Below are positions 37,545 to 48,363 of a DNA stretch of 64,000 nucleotides, in pieces. The notes below the pieces were generated by a model. The model searched no databases. It had not been told where the DNA came from and saw only the letters and a program-made list of their open reading frames with translations. Origin of the DNA: Acanthochlamys bracteata. Its lineage: Eukaryota > Streptophyta > Magnoliopsida > Pandanales > Velloziaceae. Both the position numbers and the translations under genes were made by a program. The stretch is from contig CM034142.1 in NCBI GenBank assembly GCA_019914995.1, positions 2,995,031-3,059,030 of the forward strand, given 5' to 3'. How positions within the stretch are numbered: position 1 is the first letter of the stretch; the number at the start of each line of letters is the position of its first letter.

Positions 37545-37604
37545 ACTATATATATATATATATATTCTGATACAGTTCAATATTTCTTTCGCAATAATGA
37601 CAAA

Positions 37605-37609
37605 ACGTA
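37605..37609. repeat. 5' target-site duplication of the copia element (ACGTA)
   Basis: ACGTA directly precedes the 5' LTR and is repeated directly after the 3' LTR (46760-46764). A matched 5-bp duplication shows that both ends belong to one insertion. Confidence 0.9.
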
Positions 37610-39183
37610 TGTCGGAATTATAAGGATAATTTTGATGATAACAAAGAATTAAGAACTATGATTTATATAAGACTAATAATCTGAAAACAAGTCTGCAGGA
37701 TTAGACAAACAAAGATCATTTAATTTACAATAGACAAGAATGCGACCATCATACAAACCAACAATCATTGTACTACATACATGAGACAGAGGACAAAGAC
37801 ACGGGATGAGGGATGCTACAACCACATCACACATCACCGCTCGATTGCTCAAGCGGACAGAGAACAAAGATATGGGGATGAGGATGCCACACCACAATTC
37901 AGTCAAATGTTCGACATCACATAAGAAGACTTTTTCGTTTCAAGACAGACCCTTTACGCTTCAACGGCAACGAAATTTCCCTTACTTCAAAAATCACTTG
38001 CATTCACAACGGACTGAAGCATTTCAAACAGAAGATTCACAAGAGCTAAAATCATCTTCAATCTCACACAAAAGGAAAACTCAATAATCAAGAAAAGAAA
38101 GCAGTCAAAGTCCTTGATCAAGTAAAGCAAAACACCTACACTGCATTTATTATGGACATGCCATATCAACTCATCAGCTCACCGAGTCTCAGAAAGAAGC
38201 TTAGCTAAATTAAGCTTTCAACCGTTGGCAGCAAATTCAAACTTCTAGAACGCATTCAATGCAACGAAGACCTTGCACAAACACAGCTGAAAGACCACTA
38301 GACAACACCACTTCCTCTCTGACGTGAAGAACCGAGCGCCAACAGCAACGTTCCTCAACGGCTCCTGCACATGAAAGAAACTCTATAAGAAAGGAGTCAC
38401 AGCAACGAAGAAACGTGGTGGAGAAAGGAGAGAAAAACAGGGAGAGAACATAAAGAAAACAGAAGTAGAGAGAACCCAAGCAAAAACAGAGATATACAAG
38501 AACTCTACCACTCTACTAAAAATATCCTATCACTGGTCACGAACTCCACTACTCCACACAAACAAATGTTGTTGTCGCAAATCATACTCAAGAAATCTCT
38601 CTCAGCAACCTTTCCGATCATCTCATCTGAATCACATCATAAACACTTAACATTCATGAGATAGATCTTGTGCTCAATTTTGGTTTATTTTCTTGTAATC
38701 TCTTACTGACAGTGCAAAGGTGGTGCTACAGGCACCGGTAAAGGAAGCTCAGGTAGAGCTTGGTGTAAGCTCTTAGACCTTGTAATAGTGCTAGCAAATC
38801 AGTCAGGGGACAAAGCGTGTCGGTGAGGGTCGTTAGGGTTGTCTTGGAAGAAGAAACCCGGTAGAGTAAGTGTGCTTGGTGAAGCACTTTGCTCAAGGTG
38901 TATTTGTAGCTTATTAAAGGTCTAGTGAAGCTTTGGCTCTGGTGATAGAGCGACCGTGGATGTAGGCAAAAGGGTTTTGCCGAACCACGTTAAATACCCT
39001 GAGCACTACTGTTTGTCACTTATGTCAGTAAACACTGTAACTCTCTCTGTCTGCAGGTTACAATATTGACACAGCCGGCTGTTAGCTCGCTGCAAGTGGA
39101 ATAACAAATTTGATAAAAATTTTTTATAAACTAACTCAATTCACCCATCCCCTCTTGAGTTAATCTTGCAGAAATATCTAATA
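37610..39183 (+). repeat. 5' LTR of the copia element
   Basis: Starts TGTCGGAATTATAAGG and ends ATATCTAATA. The 3' LTR ends ATATCTAACA, so the final CA has mutated to TA here. It is highly similar along its length to 45198-46759 and 60564-62135, with scattered short indels. It should contain the element's promoter and polyadenylation signals, which I did not locate exactly. Confidence 0.93.
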
Positions 39184-39185
39184 AT

Positions 39186-39197
39186 TGGTATCAGAGC
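39186..39197 (+). other. Primer-binding site (tRNA-iMet)
   Basis: TGGTATCAGAGC lies two bases after the 5' LTR. This is the standard plant copia primer site, complementary to the 3' end of initiator tRNA-Met. Confidence 0.95.
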
Positions 39198-39245
39198 AGG
39201 CCTCCTAAAATCAAAGGTCTAACAACCTTGAGGTAAAAGATCCTT

Positions 39246-40002
39246 ATGACTAACCTTGTTCCTATAGCTTTTGAAGGTAGATCCTCCAACAGACCACCAC
39301 TCTTTGATGGAACAAACTATGGCTACTGGAAAACCAAAATGACAATCTTCATTCGGGCACAAGATTTCACACTATAGAATATCATACCAGATGGACCAAT
39401 TGTACCAACCAAAACAGGCCCGGATGGAATACGTATCCCCAAGAATGAACGAGAATATAATGATGAAAACAACAAGCTCATATCAATGAATGACAGAGCC
39501 ATGAACCTTCTATATTGTGCGCTAGATCCTAATGAGTTCAACCGAATCAGTGCTTGCAACACTGGGAAGACAAAACTCTACAGAGTAAGAATCTCGATCT
39601 AAAAGCATCACTAGTAAGATTTGTAAATGAAAAGGATAGACTAGATGCAATACTGGGAGCTGAATGCAGCCCATACAGAAAGGAAGGAATAGGATTCATT
39701 CCAGCATCTATAGCAACTAGTAAACAAGTCTCAAGATATGATCAGCCTTCCACAAGCCAGTCAAGTATGGTAACAGTAAGGATGCAAAATAAAAATTTAA
39801 TGTCTAAAGCATATACAACAAATATGTCTTACTCCACAATAGCTTTTGTTAAATATTTTCATTGTGGCAGAAAAGGGCATAATATTAATTCGTGCTGGTA
39901 TAAAAAGAACACCAATAAAATAAAAATGATATGCGTTCCAAAAAGAACATATAACAGCACTAACTCTTTAGGACCCAAAGAAATTTGGGTACCTAAGCAC
40001 TA
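39246..40002 (+). pseudogene. copia gag, internally deleted
   Basis: Gag forms the particle and binds the RNA. The ATG at 39246 opens MTNLVPIAFEG, then PPLFDGTNYGYWKTKMTIF, the usual Gag start, but TAG at 39375-39377 ends it at codon 44. The frame continues past the stop to about 39560 (MNLLYCALDPNEFNRI). There it jumps frame into a late part of Gag (LKASLVRFVNEKDRLDAILG), so most of the middle is missing. The zinc knuckle reads YFHCGRKGHNINSC, with Tyr where the first Cys of CX2CX4HX4C belongs. The segment ends PKEIWVPKH and TAA. It is not functional. Confidence 0.88.
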
Positions 40003-40053
40003 AGACTTCTTTTGCAGGAAGGAGAGGAGCTAATCCGACTGAAATATAGCAAA

Positions 40054-41550
40054 TGATACTTGGACAGCGGGTGCTCAAGACATATGACAGGAAATGAAAA
40101 ATGTTTCAGCAGTCTACAAAAACAATTCGGAGGAAATGTAATCCTTGGAGACAACAGTAAGTGCAAAGTAATAGGCGTAGGAAAAATAGGTAATCCCTCT
40201 TCCCTATGCATAAAAAATGTTCTTCATGTTAAAAGACTAAAACATAACCTAATAAGTATAAGTCAATTATGTGATAACGGATTTAAGGTCAATTTTGACA
40301 ATCATTGCTGGTCAATTATCAATCTGTCATCCGGAGAAGAAATACTAAACGGAAAAAGGGAAGGTAATGTTTATGTACTCTATATTGATGACCTTCCTAA
40401 CAATAAAATGTGTTTAGCAGCAAGCCAGCAGGAAAACAGCTGGCTCTGGCACAAACGCTTAGGACACTGCAACATTAAGATTCTGTCAAAACTGTCCAAA
40501 TTAAAACTAGTAAAGGGTCTGCCCGAAGCAAACTATAGCCTGGATGAATTATGTGATGCCTGTGCTAAAGGAAAACAAGTGAAGTCATCATTCAAGCACA
40601 AGCAGATGATAACAACAAAGCAACCATTACAACTACTACATATGGATTTGTTTGGACCATCAAGAACAGCAAGCTTAGGAGGTAAGTATTACTGCCTAGT
40701 AATAGTAGATGATTATTGTCGATTCTGTTGGGTTTACTTCCTAACATACAAAAATGATGCCCTGAAAACATTCATATGCTTTTTCAAAAAGATTCAAAAA
40801 GAATTAAACCTAAGTACCTGTGCTATTAGAAGTGATCATGGTAAAGAGTTTCAAAATTTTTATTTTGATGAATTCTGTGATTCGAACGGACTGTCACATA
40901 ACTTTTCTGCTCCAAGAACTCCCCAACAAAATGGTGTAGTGGAACGGAAAAATAGAGTGCTAGTCGAAATGGCTCGAATCATGCTCATAGAACAGAATCT
41001 ACCTAAATATTTTTGGGCTGAAGCTGTTAATACTGCATGTCATATCATTAAGCGTGCATTCATTCGCCCCATTCTTAAAAGGACTCCATATGAGCTTCTA
41101 AAGGGAAGAACCCCAAATATCGGTTACTTAAGAACCTTTGGATGCAAATGGTTTATCCTCAACAATGGGAAAGATAATCTTGGAAAGTTTGATGCAAAAA
41201 GTGACGAAGGTATTTTTCTCGGTTACTCCTCAACATCAAAAGCATATAGAATTTTTAATAAACGAACCATGATTGTTGAAGAATCTATGCATGTATTATT
41301 TAATGAGTCTAACAATGGGACGAGAAGAAATCCAGAACTAGATGCAGGATCAGAAGAAGAAGAAGAGCTGTTCCCATCGACAGAAACACAACAAATTACA
41401 GAGACCCAAACAGCTGACGAACAGCCAGCTGAAATAACAGAGGAAGGACAGACTCCTGGAATTCTACCTGATCAGACAGAAACTCACGAACAGATCAGCA
41501 GATCCTTCAAGTACAGATCCAGTCATCCACAAGAAAAACATACTAGGTGA
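40054..41550 (+). pseudogene. copia protease-integrase
   Basis: TGA at 40054-40056 stands just before LDSGCSRHMTG, the aspartic protease active site (DSG), where a Trp codon is usual. From 40060 the frame is open for 496 codons. It holds the pre-integrase zinc finger with HKRLGH (about residues 131-136) and Cys165/Cys168. The integrase core has Asp196, Asp259 and Glu295, a D-D-35-E spacing, with HMDLFGP, RSDHGKEF and PQQNGVVERKN. The C-terminal part is acidic and Gln/Glu/Thr-rich. Catalytic residues are all present; the upstream stop and broken Gag prevent normal expression as a polyprotein. Confidence 0.92.
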
Positions 41551-43143
41551 GGTAAATGAAGGTACAAGAACCAGATCTTATTTTAAAAATAATTTCATGG
41601 AACATTCTGCATTTGTATCAAATCTAGAACCAAAATGCATAGATGATGCATTGACAGATAGTTCATGGATCACTGCCATGCAAGAAGAATTAAACCAGTT
41701 TGAAAGAAATAATGTATGGCATCTTGTTAGAAAACCTCTAAACAAATCCATCATAAGAACTAAATGGGTGCTTAGAAATAAATTAGATGAAGATGGCATC
41801 ATAATTAGAAACAAAGCTAGACTAGTAGCTAAAGGATATAATCAGAAAGAAGGAATAGATTTTGATGAAACTTATGCTCCTGTTGCACGTCTTGAAGCCA
41901 TTAGAATACTACTTGCTTTTGCATGTCACAAAGATTTCAAACTTTTTCAAATGGATGTTACAAGTGCATTTCTAAATGGTTTTCTGAAGGAAGAAGTCTA
42001 TGTTGAACAACCTCCCGGGTTTGAAAACACAAGCTTTCCAAATCATTTTTACAAATTGAACAAAGTTCTTTATGGGCTGAAACATGCTCCTAGAGCTTGG
42101 TATGAAAGGTTAAGCACATTTCTGATTGAAAAAGGCTTCCGTCGAGGTAAGATTGACCTAACCTTATTTACCTTGCACGAGGATAATGACATATTGATTG
42201 TGCAAATCTATGTAGATGATATAATATTTGGTGCTACTAATGGAAGACTGTGCAGAAAATTTTCTGGCTTGATGCAAGAGGAATTTGAAATGAGCCTGAT
42301 GGGTGAACTAAATTATTTCCTTGGTCTACAAATTAAACAACTGAAAAATGGCATCTTCATAATTCAAAGCAAATACATTAAAGAGTTGATCAAAATGTTC
42401 AGCATGGAAGGAAGCAAGGAGATAAGCACTCCAATGTCTACCTCTTGCAAACTGAACCGAGATGAGACAGGTAAAACAGTTGATCAGAAATTATATAGAG
42501 GTATGATTGGATCACTCCTTTATCTTATCGCCAAGAGATCGGACATTCAATTCAAAGTGTATGCCTATGTGCTAGATTTCAAAGTGATCCAAAATGTCTC
42601 ACATGATAGCCGAAAACGAATTATTAGATACTTGGTAGGAACTAAGGAATTAGAATTATTCTATCCAAGAGGTCGTGAATTTAACTTATATGCTTATCTT
42701 GTGACGATTTTTTGGTGGTCGTAAGCTTGATAGAAAGAGCACAAGTGGTTCTTGTCAGGTTATTTAGGAGATTTCCTGATCACATGGTGCTCCGAAAAAA
42801 GCTTCAGATGTAATGTCAACTAAAAGCGGGGAATATATAGCCACTTTGAAGTTCTTTGCTCTCGTGTACTCTGGATAAAACAACAACTTCTTGATTTTGG
42901 TTGTGATTTTAAGAATGTGCCTATATTCTGTGACAATATGAGTGCCATTAAGTTAACCAAAAATACTCGCGCACAAAGCACATAGATTTGAGACACCATT
43001 TCATTAGAGAGCATGTTGAATGCAATAATATAGTGTTAAACTTTGTTAATTCCGAAAATCAACTAGCTCACATCTTCACTAAACCTCTAGGACTTGACTC
43101 GTTCTCAAGAATCTGCCATGAGATAGGATTATGTATCATATAA
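41551..43143 (+). pseudogene. copia reverse transcriptase-RNase H, frameshifted
   Basis: A frame at 41597-42724 carries the reverse transcriptase: [42 protein letters not shown] (first catalytic Asp, residue 120) and IYVDDIIFG (the YVDD box, residues 205-208). The connection region ends KRSDIQF, where related elements have a Ser/Arg-Pro-Asp variant. RNase H survives only in pieces: [14 protein letters not shown] near 42719-42760 in another frame, and HIDLRHHFIREHVE through FTKPLGLDSFSR to TAA at 43141-43143. At least two frame changes separate them. It would copy element RNA into DNA if intact; it is not. Confidence 0.9.
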
Positions 43144-43416
43144 CTATGCTCTGTTCTGTCTCTATACGTACTTAGATTTCAGTATGATCATAGTCGCACA
43201 ACAAATGACCGATCGCAAATCATTAGAACTATAGTAAGCGGACGGGGCCACGTCACGTCTTGAGCACATGACCCAGTTGACTCATACTAGACTGTATGCA
43301 TTATAAGTTAATCCGACTGGGCGGCTCCTCACAACTAGTCGTCTCTATTTCAAAATTTTCCTCTCCCTCTCGAATCCTAAATCCCAAACCCTAAGCCAAA
43401 TCCCCAAACCTCTGCA
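43144..43416 (+). other. Spacer between pol and the env-like frame
   Basis: Non-coding. A pyrimidine-rich run with CCTAAATCCCAAACCCTAAG immediately precedes the env-like ATG, resembling a leader. Such a spacer is found where Sireviruses express the last frame separately. Confidence 0.5.
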
Positions 43417-44754
43417 ATGGCCAAGAAAAATCAGAAATCTCAGGCAAGGCGCTCCAGAACTATCCACGACAACGAAGAGAGATTCACCGGTAAGGAGGAA
43501 TTCGAGAAATACAGTCGGCAGCTAGCAATTCCAATTCTGACGCCGGCAAGTATAAATTTCGACGACTTCAACTACTACGGCCTTGAGGTGGATGAAATTT
43601 TTGAGGCACAAGGATGGACAGTGTTCAATGAGTGGCCGGGAGAATTTTCAGAGGAATCTGTCAGAATGTTCTACGCCAATCTTCATCCGACCGGAAGCTC
43701 CTATGTTCAGACCATAGTAAATGGAATCGAGATCAATCTGGAAGCGCGATCCATGTCCTTAATGCTCGATGTACCCTACAGGGAGGAAATGCCGCCTGCT
43801 AGTGACTCCAAACTGAATTACCTCAAGCAGGCACTGAAAACAGAGGTTGTGACAAAGCTCAAATATGAGTCGGCCGCCCACTTACCTCTGTTGCCGAGAG
43901 CTCTCTGTCATGTAATCTCCAAAGTAATAGTTCCTCGATCAGGAAGCCGCAACATTATCACCAACTACGACGCATTTCTGTTATGGAGGTTGATGAAGAA
44001 ATTGCCTATAAACCTCTGTGCGGTGATGTTGCACCACATGACAAGAGTCTCCAAGTCTGGCAGTAAGCACTTCCCATACCCTCACTAATGCCACCTTGGC
44101 TCTATTGACTGAGTGCTTGACGGGCATTCTCAATGCCATCCTGGAGCAGACTAAGGAGATTCAGAAGTTAAACACTACCTTTGAAGAGCTCAAGGACGCT
44201 ATTTGCCAACCGGAGCACACTAAGGCCAAGTCAGCCAGAGAAGAATTTGAAACTGGACAGAAGGATGCAGAGGAAAATGCACCAGAGAATGGACACGAGG
44301 ATGGCCAAGGGAATGCTGATTACCAAGACATTGGCATGAATGACCACTCTGCATCTCCAGACAAGGCAACCGAGCACATGGAATCACCTGAAGAGTGCCC
44401 AACTAAAGGAGCTACTGAAGAACCTGATGCAGGAACTGAGCTACTATCAATCATCGTCTATGAAGCTCTTCTGCAAGAAGAATCACTGTCCAAAGATACC
44501 CCAGCTGAGACCCAACTTAACCCCTTACCACTGAACCTCCTATCTCTGAACCCCCATCAGCTCCCTCAACCCTTCCTAGCCTTCCCCCTAAGCGCAAGAA
44601 CCAAAAACGCAAAACTTACAAACCAGTCTCCAGCTCACAAGCCTTTGTTGATGAGGATGTAGAAATACTTCCTCCATCCTCTGCAGCTAAACCAAAACAT
44701 CAACGTCCTAGACCTCCTAGCTGTAGAACATCATTTAGGCGTAGAAATAACTAG
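43417..44754 (+). pseudogene. Sirevirus env-like / extra 3' frame, broken
   Basis: A frame of 223 codons starts MAKKNQKSQARRSRT and includes QGWTVFNEWPGEFSEESVRM, followed by LHPTGSSYVQTIVNG. This resembles the putative plant transposon protein domain found in extra frames of Sireviruses. It stops at 44086-44088. A second frame follows from 44096 (188 codons): a helical segment (LNAILEQTKEIQKLNTTFEEL) and then an acidic Glu/Asp/Thr-rich part. The basic tail KRKNQKRKTYKP is in a third frame ending with TAG at 44752-44754. No transmembrane segment is evident to me. The role of this protein in the family is not established. Confidence 0.7.
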
Positions 44755-45183
44755 TTGAAAACTTAACTTAGGCTTAGTTTCATTACTGTTTTAGTTTGGT
44801 TTTCTGTGACTGGATGTTTGCTTGTTTATTTACTTGTCACTAGCTATGCTTAAATGAATGGTTGAACTTTTCATTATGACTGTCTGATTATGTCTTCTGT
44901 CTAACCTGTCAAATTTTAGCTATGTTATATTTTATATAAGCTTTTTGAGATGACAAAAGGGGGAGAAAGAAGAATTATTGTTAAGGGGGAGAAAAATGAG
45001 GAGAAAGATTGTTACATACAAAAATTCTGGCTCAATCTGAGGGGGAGCCATGAGCAATAAACAGGTAAGTAAATTAGATGCACCAATTGAGGGGGAGTCA
45101 TGAAAAGGTATCGCAAATTTCCAAGTCAAATTGATGGTTTACAAAAATATAAATCAATAATTCTTAATTTGTTTGTCATCATC
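44755..45183 (+). promoter_or_regulatory. Repeated polypurine tracts upstream of the 3' LTR
   Basis: Four GGGGGAG-type tracts occur at 44955-44967, 44983-44995, 45040-45047 and 45090-45097, before the functional-position tract at 45184-45196. Multiple copies of this motif before the 3' LTR are a published trait of Sireviruses. Their use as extra plus-strand primers is an inference. The rest of the stretch is non-coding. Confidence 0.75.
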
Positions 45184-45196
45184 AAAAAGGGGGAGA
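45184..45196 (+). other. Polypurine tract
   Basis: AAAAAGGGGGAGA ends one base before the TG of the 3' LTR, the expected position for priming plus-strand synthesis. Confidence 0.92.
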
Positions 45197-45197
45197 T

Positions 45198-46759
45198 TGT
45201 TGAAATTATAAGGATAATTTTGATGATAACAAAGAATTAAGAACTATGATTTATATAAGACTAATAATCTGAAAAAAGTCTGCAGGATTAGACGAACAAA
45301 GATCATTTAATTTACAAAGATAAGAAACAGGTCATCATATACCAATTGTCGTGCTACTACATACCGGATGAGGGGACAAAGACACGGGCAAAGGATGCCA
45401 CAGCCCACATCACGTCACCGCTCGACCGCTCGGCGAGACAGAGAACAAAGATACGGGACGAGGGGATGCCACACCCACAATTCATCGGGGCTGTTCACCA
45501 TCAAGCATAAGAAGACTTCTCTGCTTTTGAGACAGCACTTACGCTCAACGGCAATGAAATTTCCCTTGCTTCAAAAAATCACCGCATTCACAACGGATCA
45601 AGCATTTCAAATGTAAGATTCACAAGAGCTAAAATCATCTTCAATCTCACACAAAAGGAAAGTTCAATAATCAAGGAAAGAAAGCGGTAAAGTCCTTGAT
45701 CAAGTAAAGCAAATAACTCAGATCAGATTTATTATGGACATGCCATATCAACTCATCACCACCGAGTCTCGTAAAAGAAGCTTAGCTAAATTAAGCTTTC
45801 AACCGTTGGCAAAAGAAATTCAAACTTCTACAACGATTCAATGCAACGAAGACTTTGCACAAACACATCCGAAGGACCACTGGACAATACCACTTCCTCT
45901 CTGACGTGAAGAACCGAAATAAACAAAGAACGCTCTCAACGGCTCCTGTATAAGAAAGAAACTCTATAAGAAGGGAGTCACAGCAACGAAGAAACATGGT
46001 GGAGAAAGAGAGAAAGCTAGGGAGAGAACATAAAGAAAACAGAAGTAGAAAGAACCCAAACAAAAACAGAGATATACAAGAACTCTACCACTCTACTCAA
46101 AAATATCTTATTGCTGGTCACGAACTCCACTACTCCACACAAACAAATATTGCTGCAAATCATACTGATGAAATCTCTCTCAGCAACCTCTCCGATCATC
46201 TCATCTGAATCACATCATAAACACTTAACATTCATGAGATAGATCTTGTGCTCAATCTTGGTTTATTTTCTTGTAACCTCTTACTGACAGTGTAAAGGTG
46301 GTGCTGCAGGCACCGGTAAAGGAAGCTCAGGTAGAGCTTGGTGTAAGCTCTTAGACCTTGTAATAGTGCTAGAAAATCAGCCAGGGGGACAAACATGTCC
46401 AGTAGGCTGTTAGGGGTTGTCTTGGCGAAGAAACCCGGTAGAGTAAGTGTGCTTGGCGAAGCACTTTGCTCAAGGTGTATTTGTAGCTTATTAAAGGTCT
46501 AGTGAAGCTTTGGCTCTGGTGATAGAGCGACCGTGGATGTAGGCAAAAGGGTTTTGCCGAACCACGTTAAATACCTTGAGCACTACTCTTGTCACTTATG
46601 TCAGTAAACACTCTAACTCTCTCTGTCTGCAGGTTAAACCATTGACACAGCCGGCTGTTAGCTCGCTGCCAATAGGATAACAAATTTGATAAAAATTTTT
46701 TATAGACTAACTCAATTCACCCCTCCCCTCTTGAGTTAATCTTGCAGGAATATCTAACA
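45198..46759 (+). repeat. 3' LTR of the copia element
   Basis: Starts TGTTGAAATTATAAGG and ends ATATCTAACA, followed by the ACGTA target duplication. It is slightly shorter than the 5' LTR owing to short indels (for example around 45360-45480 and 45915). Confidence 0.93.
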
Positions 46760-46764
46760 ACGTA
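46760..46764. repeat. 3' target-site duplication of the copia element (ACGTA)
   Basis: ACGTA matches 37605-37609. Host sequence resumes at 46765. Confidence 0.9.
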
Positions 46765-48363
46765 GAATGAGCAGTTTGTTCAGGTAGAGTACTGTGGTTT
46801 GTTTATCTTTGTCTATTTGGTTTGGTTGCAGTCATACATTTACATTTTGTTGGTTCTGTTGTTTCTCTCTACTATAGACATTTGTGATGCCTTGTTTTTT
46901 GGGGAGCCTTTTCACAATTTTAGACTTGATGATGCTATTCTACTAGGTGATGCTAATACACTGATATTAGTGCTGTAAAGATATGGAAGATATTGGTATC
47001 TCTGGTATTGGACTATGACATTTTACTGTTGGATAACTCATATTGTTGATGTTGGAGATCGTCGAGTAATATGTGGCAAGTCTTTCTAGTTTGTTGTAGT
47101 TTAACCTGCTTGTTGGTCGATTGAGTTCTCTCTGGTTGCTGCTTAGTTCGTTATGCATTACTAGTTATCAAGAATACATACTTGATAGAGCCAATGGAAT
47201 TGCAGATTATATAATAGTAACTGGTAGTAGTTTCAGATGTAGCTTATGCTGATCTTTAGGTAGTAGTTTCAGAGGTAGCTATGTGGAATATGATATAGTA
47301 TAAAATCATGCAGTTGCATTGGATAAATTGACAGATATATTGGAAGTTCACTTGAGGATGTATTCAGCGCTTGCAAATGCGCATATCTATTTTTATTGGC
47401 TTGCATTGCTTAGGATTTGTAGTTACAAAGATATATTGGCAAAAGTTGATAGTTTCATGGAATTACACTGTCTTTTCAGATTCATTTCGTCCAAACTGGA
47501 AATCCACCACTTGTGAGAGTATTCTTTTTGAATCTTTCTAAGACATGGCATCTAGGAAGTACAATTTGTCTTCATAGATTGGTAACAAGTTTCTATTAAA
47601 GTTTCTTATAACTAGTTACAAGTGCTTTCGTTCATGTCTACTTGTCTCTTGTGGAAGTATAAAGTTTCATCAGATATCCGTATATCACCGAATGGTGTTC
47701 TCTTGAATGTTGCGAGGTCTATTATCCAAGATTTCGTTGCTCCCTTACCTGTAGTCAACAGATGTGATACACCTTCCAGATCATTGAAAACAGAGCATCG
47801 AGATATCTAATATGAGGTTTGTCCACTTAAAGTGTAATCTTTAATGTGTATGATTCAGTTAATTATCCTTATTAAACTTCTGTTTGACTGGATATACAAG
47901 TACTTAGATATATCCAACAAAAAGATAGCGTTACTTGCTTGTGTAGCATGCTTAGTTTACTCCTTTTAGTTTCTTGGTTGGCATTTCACTTTAGTATTCA
48001 GAAGTATGTGTTAACAACTACTGGTTCCAAGCATAAATTGCTAGTTTGATAGCTGTGCATCTCGTACAAAATCTAATATGAGGTGTCACTTATAGGTTTG
48101 AGCCGGTATTTTACCTCTATCAATATGCTTTTAAGAGCATTCAACTTCATATAATAAAATGATGATTTCTCAATAGCTGACATTGTTGTTGTTGCAGGAG
48201 CTAGTGTTTTATGAGGGCTGGCATGACCTGCATCGTTTAAGGTGAAATAGAGGCAAAAAAAAAAGAAGAAAGAAATGAGCCCAGTCTCAGTGAGGTGAAA
48301 TAGCAGATACATCGTTTAAGGTGCCTAATATATTACCTAATATTTAGTTCCTATCTTTCTAGA
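46765..48363 (+). repeat. Host sequence resumed: degenerate copies of the duplicated region
   Basis: 46920-47250 aligns with 54420-55140 (shared GGTGATGCTAATA and AGTAATATGT...GCAAG or GGCAG). 47450-48150 aligns with about 29110-29820 of the right arm: AATCCACCACTTGTGAGAGT against AATTCACCACTTGTGAGACT, then GGAAGTA, CAGATATCC...CCAAGATTT, and TATAGG...GAGCCGGT. All frames are short and broken. It contains no gene I can support. Confidence 0.6.

Larger units (their letters stand above)
37610..46759 (+). mobile_element. Ty1/copia LTR retrotransposon, Sirevirus (SIRE1/Maximus) type
   Basis: A complete structure of 9,150 bp: two LTRs of 1,574 and 1,562 bp, a tRNA-iMet primer site, gag, protease-integrase, reverse transcriptase-RNase H in copia order, an extra env-like frame and a polypurine tract. 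A 5-bp target duplication flanks it. The extra downstream frame and the repeated GGGGGAG tracts upstream of the 3' LTR are known traits of Sireviruses. Gag has a stop, a large deletion and a mutated zinc knuckle; pol has a nonsense codon and frameshifts. The copy is therefore defective, although the LTRs are still similar. A solo LTR of the same family lies at 60564-62135. Confidence 0.93.
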
